From positions 15,718,545-15,782,544 of the forward strand of contig NC_030386.2 in the NCBI RefSeq assembly GCF_001625215.2: 64,000 nucleotides of DNA, read 5' to 3'. The translations under genes and the position numbers were made by a program. The notes under the pieces were generated by a model that had not been told where the DNA came from, did no database searches, and saw only the letters and a list, made by a program, of their open reading frames with translations. Source of the stretch: Daucus carota subsp. sativus (lineage: Eukaryota > Streptophyta > Magnoliopsida > Apiales > Apiaceae). Below are positions 61,376-64,000 of the stretch, piece by piece; position 1 is the stretch's first letter, and the number at the start of each line of letters is the position of its first letter.

Positions 61376-61626
61376 CTCTCCCCGTATCTTATTATTTTTT
61401 CTATTTGCCTTGAACACGTTTGTCAACGCATACTTTCAATCGTTAATATCTTTAGTTTCATGTTAGTATTAAATATAAAAACTTTATCATATTAAAATAT
61501 TTATAAATACGAATCCAACGAGATCTCTCATGACTATATTTGGTTTTATTGATTTGGCGTAAAGTAATCATTTGTCTCATGTTATGAACAGTCCCAACAT
61601 TTCAAACGAGAAAGAAACGGAAGGAG
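61376..61626. mobile_element. Degenerate Stowaway-like MITE
   Basis: CTCTCCCCGTATCTTATT at the left and the inverted CTCCTTCCGTTTCTTTCTC at the right, with TA on both outer sides. About 250 bp, no coding content. Confidence 0.6.
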
Positions 61627-62010
61627 TACTTATTTGTTTGTCCGATGAAAGCAAGGCAGAGGATAACGTTTTGTTTCATTTAATTTTGTGTACAGCTGTG
61701 TTAAGGAAGCAGAGTCAATTTATGGACTCAGCTAATCACCGAGAATTTTATTTTATTTTCTATTCAGATCGGACTTTAACACATATATAAATATCAATAA
61801 ACTTGCTAATTACATTTATCCTAAGTAAAAAATATTTTGATATTGTTAACAAGTTTTTTATTCTTCAAATGTAGTCGACAAATAGCTAGCTCTTTATGTT
61901 TGTATGTCATATCCACGAAACTTTTTTACTATTGGTTTTGCTTTGTACGTAAGTTTAACTCGTGACTTTATGGTATTGTAAATTAGTAACTTTTGTTTCA
62001 ATTTCGGTTG

Positions 62011-63296
62011 CACTACACCAATTCTGGCAAATTACGACAGATATCTTACGACGGAAAAAGCGGAGCGCAAAGCTTACGACGGAACACAAACATTCGTCGT
62101 ATTTTTCTCGTCAATACTTACGACGTATCAACCTTTCGTCGTATGTTTCGCTATAATAATAATCTCTTTCCGTGAAAAAAACCGTCGTAATTTAACCATC
62201 GTAAGTTAACATATCTACCTAAATAAAGCCAAAAAATAAATAAAAATAAAGTATTTTCTTTTCCGTCGTAAATACGCCTTCATAAGTTCATATAATTATA
62301 TAATTATATCTGTTTTAAAAAAGGAAAATAAATGAAAATTATAAGTTTTAATTGTTAGTCGTAATAACCGTCGTAAGTTAACATATCAACCTAATTAAAG
62401 AAAAAAAAATAAATGAAAATAAAGTGATTTTTGTTTCTGTCGTAATATAACCGTCGTAAGTTAACATATCTACCTAATTAAAGACAAAAAAATAAATGAA
62501 AATAAAATGAATTTTTTTCCGTCGTAATTACGCCGTCGTAAGTTTACCTAACTCATTAACTCCCGCCTTCCCGCATTGAAATCAAACGGCAGGATATTCA
62601 TTTTTTAAACAGAACTTACGACGGACATGATAATTCCGTCGTAACTTACCATATATCCCTCAGCAGCTACTGCCTCCTTCTCGCCAACATCATTTCTATA
62701 TGCTCCTAACCAAAACCAAAAAATATGCTCCTCATCGAATAAATATGATAAACAAATTACACTCAACACTTGCATCAATCGTTCTTGTAAGTATTTATTT
62801 TCTACTTTCCATTTAAATTGTAGAAATTTTGATCTTCCATATTTTATTTAGATTAATATAATTTTTCAATATTTGTATGTGGCCTTGTGTGCATATTTAT
62901 AATTGAAATTTTGTTATTGATTATTCATAGATGTCTCCAGATCGTAGTTGGATCACTAAGCGAATAAAACCCGGTGGATATGGTTTTACGGATGAATATA
63001 ATGAGGAGGTTAAATATTTTTTGGCATTTACGCGAAGCAATTCTAGTAAGCCGAATGATCCGAATCTTTTGATTTGTTCCGTCATATATTGTGACTTAAT
63101 AAAATTGAGCAGTGGGGTCCACATGGCTGAACTTACGACGGAAGTGATAACTTGCGACACAATTTGAATTACCGACCATTTTTTAAACTTCAGACGCCAG
63201 CAAAAGCAACGGAAACTTTCCATCATAAATGACACTAATTACGACGGAATAAGCGGAAAAAATCCGTCGTAAACGGCCAGAAGAAGGTGATGAGTG
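62011..63296 (+). mobile_element. Non-autonomous CACTA (EnSpm) element
   Basis: The left end CACTACACCAATTCTGGCAA is a standard CACTA terminus. TTACGACGG and its inverse CCGTCGTAA are scattered over both subterminal regions (about 62030-62660 and 63130-63280), as transposase-binding repeats of CACTA elements are. The right end is less certain: inverted, it reads CACTCATCACC, then TTCTTCTGGCCG. No 3 bp target duplication is evident, so the right end may be diverged or cut by the LTR that follows. Confidence 0.75.
62931..63167 (+). pseudogene. Truncated CACTA transposase N-terminal fragment
   Basis: The 78-codon frame starts MSPDRSWITKRIKPGGYGF and continues EEVKYFLAFTRSN, then LLICSVIYCDL. 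This resembles the transposase-associated domain at the start of TNP2-type proteins (usually DRSWMY, a helix, then CPCxKC), but the cysteine cluster is mostly lost and the frame ends in the subterminal repeats. Not functional as a transposase. Confidence 0.5.
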
Positions 63297-64000
63297 CATA
63301 TTTTTATATATTTTAAATGCCTAATTATTAATTGTTCTCACTTATTTATTTGTTTATTTGTCTTTTTTTTAGGAAAATTGCAAAAGCTTGAAGAAATAAA
63401 AGAATAAAGCAAAAAGAAGAAAAAGATGGAAGAAAAGGATCATAGGGGAATATTCTCATGGGAAGCATCAAGATGGGACACCTACACCCCCCTCTACCCT
63501 AATTTCCCCCTATAAATACACACCTCCCCATCATGTTTCAACCAACCTAGGATTTCATATTTTTAGTAGCCTCTCTTTTATGTAGTAGATCTAGTAGTAG
63601 CACTCTAAATTTGTAAACACTTTTATTATATCAATACAAGTATTCATTTTTGTTCTTAAATCTTGCTCTTTACTTTTACTTCTAGGCTATGAAATCTTTC
63701 TCTAACCACATGAGACTCAAAATTACTTGTGGATTGAAAGGAGCCTAATTATATGTTTTAAGCTTGCATTTTTTAGTATTTAGATTGAACCCCTTTTAAT
63801 TCTCAATATTATTGGTGGGTTCAATGGTTTAGTATTCTAGATTTTGATTTTAGCTTGTAGTTTGATGGGGTTTTGTTAGAGACTTGGTAGATAAGCTAGT
63901 TTTGAGGTTTTGTGTGATTCGGAGTTAGTTTGGTAAGATTTGGTGTTCTCTTTGTTCTTGATTTTGGGGCTTTTGGGTGTAAATTTTAGTTTATGATTTT
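63289..64000 (+). mobile_element. Probable LTR of another retrotransposon, cut by window edge
   Basis: The sequence begins TGATGAGTGCATATTTT, has a TATA box CTATAAATACACACC near 63510, and a TTATTATATCAATACAAG stretch near 63625-63642 that suits an LTR poly(A) region. No frame is present. The type cannot be set without the interior or second LTR. Confidence 0.45.

Overview
This is a piece of a flowering-plant nuclear genome, most likely a eudicot. The genes have many introns with GT-AG borders, the intergenic DNA is AT-rich and full of plant transposons, and the recognisable genes are plant-specific forms: an F-box/FBD protein, an HD-Zip IV-type START protein, PDIL5-4 and 2S seed albumins. 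I cannot name the species from sequence alone.

Layout. Positions 1-8048 hold a degenerate Ty1/copia retrotransposon on the minus strand. It is cut by the left window edge and keeps its gag, broken pol, primer-binding site and a roughly 2 kb 5' LTR. Next are an F-box/FBD gene (11169-12883, -) and, divergent from it across a transposon-rich spacer, the 16-exon AP-5 zeta subunit gene (15234-21285, +). A START-domain gene related to HD-Zip IV but lacking a homeodomain follows (21815-24435, -).

From 25872 onward is a housekeeping block: PDIL5-4 (+, 15 exons), a TBC/Rab-GAP gene (+, 12 exons), the DDRGK/UFBP1 gene (-, 8 exons), eIF1/SUI1 (-, with a leader intron), and two 2S albumin genes in opposite orientation (54266-54763, - and 59851-60339, +). 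From memory this is the same gene order as Arabidopsis chromosome 4 around At4g27080-At4g27170, so it is probably an ancient conserved block. Several genes of this block serve the endoplasmic reticulum and secretory system (PDIL5-4, UFBP1, 2S albumin cargo), but I see no sign that they are co-regulated.

The two albumin genes sit in the arms of a 1.2 kb inverted duplication. Its 4.3 kb centre has filled with transposons: a hAT element with an 8 bp target duplication that itself contains a foldback MULE-type MITE, a second such MITE, a 181 bp tandem duplication and a Harbinger-like MITE. To the left are a LINE remnant, a Harbinger MITE and a non-autonomous Helitron. The right edge has a CACTA element with dense subterminal repeats, followed by what looks like the start of an LTR.

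All multi-exon models were spliced by eye. Each closes in a single frame across every intron. I found no evidence of a wholly new biological system. The less ordinary signals are a phased hairpin array in the copia LTR, the homeodomain-less START gene, a MITE flanked by TA microsatellites, and the inverted albumin duplication with its nested insertions.
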